DNA from: Bdellovibrionales bacterium RBG_16_40_8
GTDB lineage: Bacteria > Bdellovibrionota > Bdellovibrionia > Bdellovibrionales > UBA1609
Reading direction: 5' to 3'
Length of the DNA stretch: 9,465 nucleotides
Assembly (NCBI GenBank): GCA_001769925.1
Contig: MEPT01000100.1
Span: 5,505-14,969, forward strand
Below are positions 8,990 through 9,465 of the stretch, piece by piece. Made by a program: the position numbers and the translations under genes. The notes under the pieces were generated by a model. That model searched no databases. It saw only the letters and a program-made list of their open reading frames with translations, and was not told the DNA's origin. Positions within the stretch are counted from its first letter, which is position 1; each line of letters begins with the position of its first letter.

Positions 8990-9465
8990 ATGAAAATTAA
9001 AAAAACTCTATATATAAATTTATCATTTTTTACTGCACTCGTGATTGCCTCACCTTCAGTAATTGCCGCTACTAAAAGCTCTGTTACAGAAGAAAAAATG
9101 CATGCATTTTACCAGCGTGAAATTATTGCCGGGCATCGACTATCAGATCATATAAGAAAATTATCTGCGGAAAAGTTATGCGACGACACAAATGACTCCT
9201 GCCTAACAGATATAGAAATTGCCATTCAGGCCCTAGATAAATTAAGCGAATCTGATAACTTAGAAATTAAAGAAAAAATACGCGCTGAGACTATTAATCT
9301 ACGCAATATTGCCCCATCAATAGGTGAATCTTTACAAATTTACGCCATTTATTTTCAAGCCACAAAAATGCGCGATCTTGAGTGGGAAAAGCGCTTGCGA
9401 CGTGAAGTTGACTTTGCGCTGCGAGTTTCTCTACTCCCGCCTAAGGCGTTATATACATTAAATGG
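8990..9465 (+). CDS. Partial exported protein of unknown function
   Basis: An open frame from ATG at 8990 runs 158 codons without a stop and leaves the window at the right edge. The N-terminus (MKIKKTLY, then a hydrophobic stretch through VIASPSVIAA) is a good Sec signal peptide with probable cleavage around residues 26-27, so the product should be periplasmic or outer membrane. The mature part is helix-prone and charged, with segments such as IIAGHRLSDHIRKLSAEK and LEWEKRLRREVDFALRV. It has two cysteines seven residues apart (C64 and C71) that could form a disulfide. I recognise no family. There is no clear Shine-Dalgarno upstream, but the signal peptide supports this start over the later in-frame ATG at 9098. 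It is divergent from the L,D-transpeptidase gene and preceded by a plausible promoter. Confidence 0.72.
   Translation, partial: MKIKKTLYINLSFFTALVIASPSVIAATKSSVTEEKMHAFYQREIIAGHRLSDHIRKLSAEKLCDDTNDSCLTDIEIAIQALDKLSESDNLEIKEKIRAETINLRNIAPSIGESLQIYAIYFQATKMRDLEWEKRLRREVDFALRVSLLPPKALYTLN

Overview
The window is AT-rich (roughly 40% G+C by eye) and densely coded, from a Gram-negative bacterium. The Gram-negative call rests on two lipopolysaccharide Kdo-pathway genes (kdsD, kdsB) and two lipoproteins. The mix of an FHA-type sigma-54 activator, a FliL-like protein away from flagellar genes and a lipoprotein L,D-transpeptidase suggests Bdellovibrionota or another deltaproteobacterial-type lineage. 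That placement is inference from gene content; there is no rRNA or other taxonomic marker here.

Left block (1-4267, all minus strand). Read in the direction of transcription it is engB, kdsB, pyrG, kdsD, then the first 23 codons of an exported protein that runs off the left edge. The four complete genes look like one operon: a 12-nt gap, then a 4-nt ATGA overlap, then an 8-nt overlap. KdsD makes arabinose 5-phosphate, the first dedicated precursor of Kdo. KdsB activates Kdo with CTP, and PyrG makes the CTP. EngB is an essential 50S ribosome-assembly GTPase. I favour a start for engB seven codons inside the longest ORF, because a near-perfect ribosome binding site sits there.

Right block (4392-9465). 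Five genes follow in alternating orientation. They are an FHA / sigma-54 AAA+ / Fis-type HTH activator (+), a membrane protein with a C-terminal FliL-like domain (-), a lipoprotein with a BamE/SmpA-like C-terminal region (+), a lipoprotein L,D-transpeptidase with an SH3-like domain and a YkuD catalytic domain (-), and an unrecognised exported protein cut by the right edge (+). The convergent pairs overlap at their stop codons by 17 and 16 nt. The divergent pairs are separated by 67, 123 and 184 bp that must hold the promoters. Four of the five products are predicted to act in or at the envelope; no direct functional link between them is visible.

No rRNA, tRNA, CRISPR array, insertion sequence or clear repeat family was seen. 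No intergenic gap exceeds 300 bp. The window looks mostly like ordinary chromosome. The less ordinary points are the non-flagellar FliL-like protein with a long cytosolic N-terminus, the BamE-like lipoprotein with an added N-terminal region, the extra C-terminal region of the L,D-transpeptidase, and the variant motifs in the sigma-54 activator.
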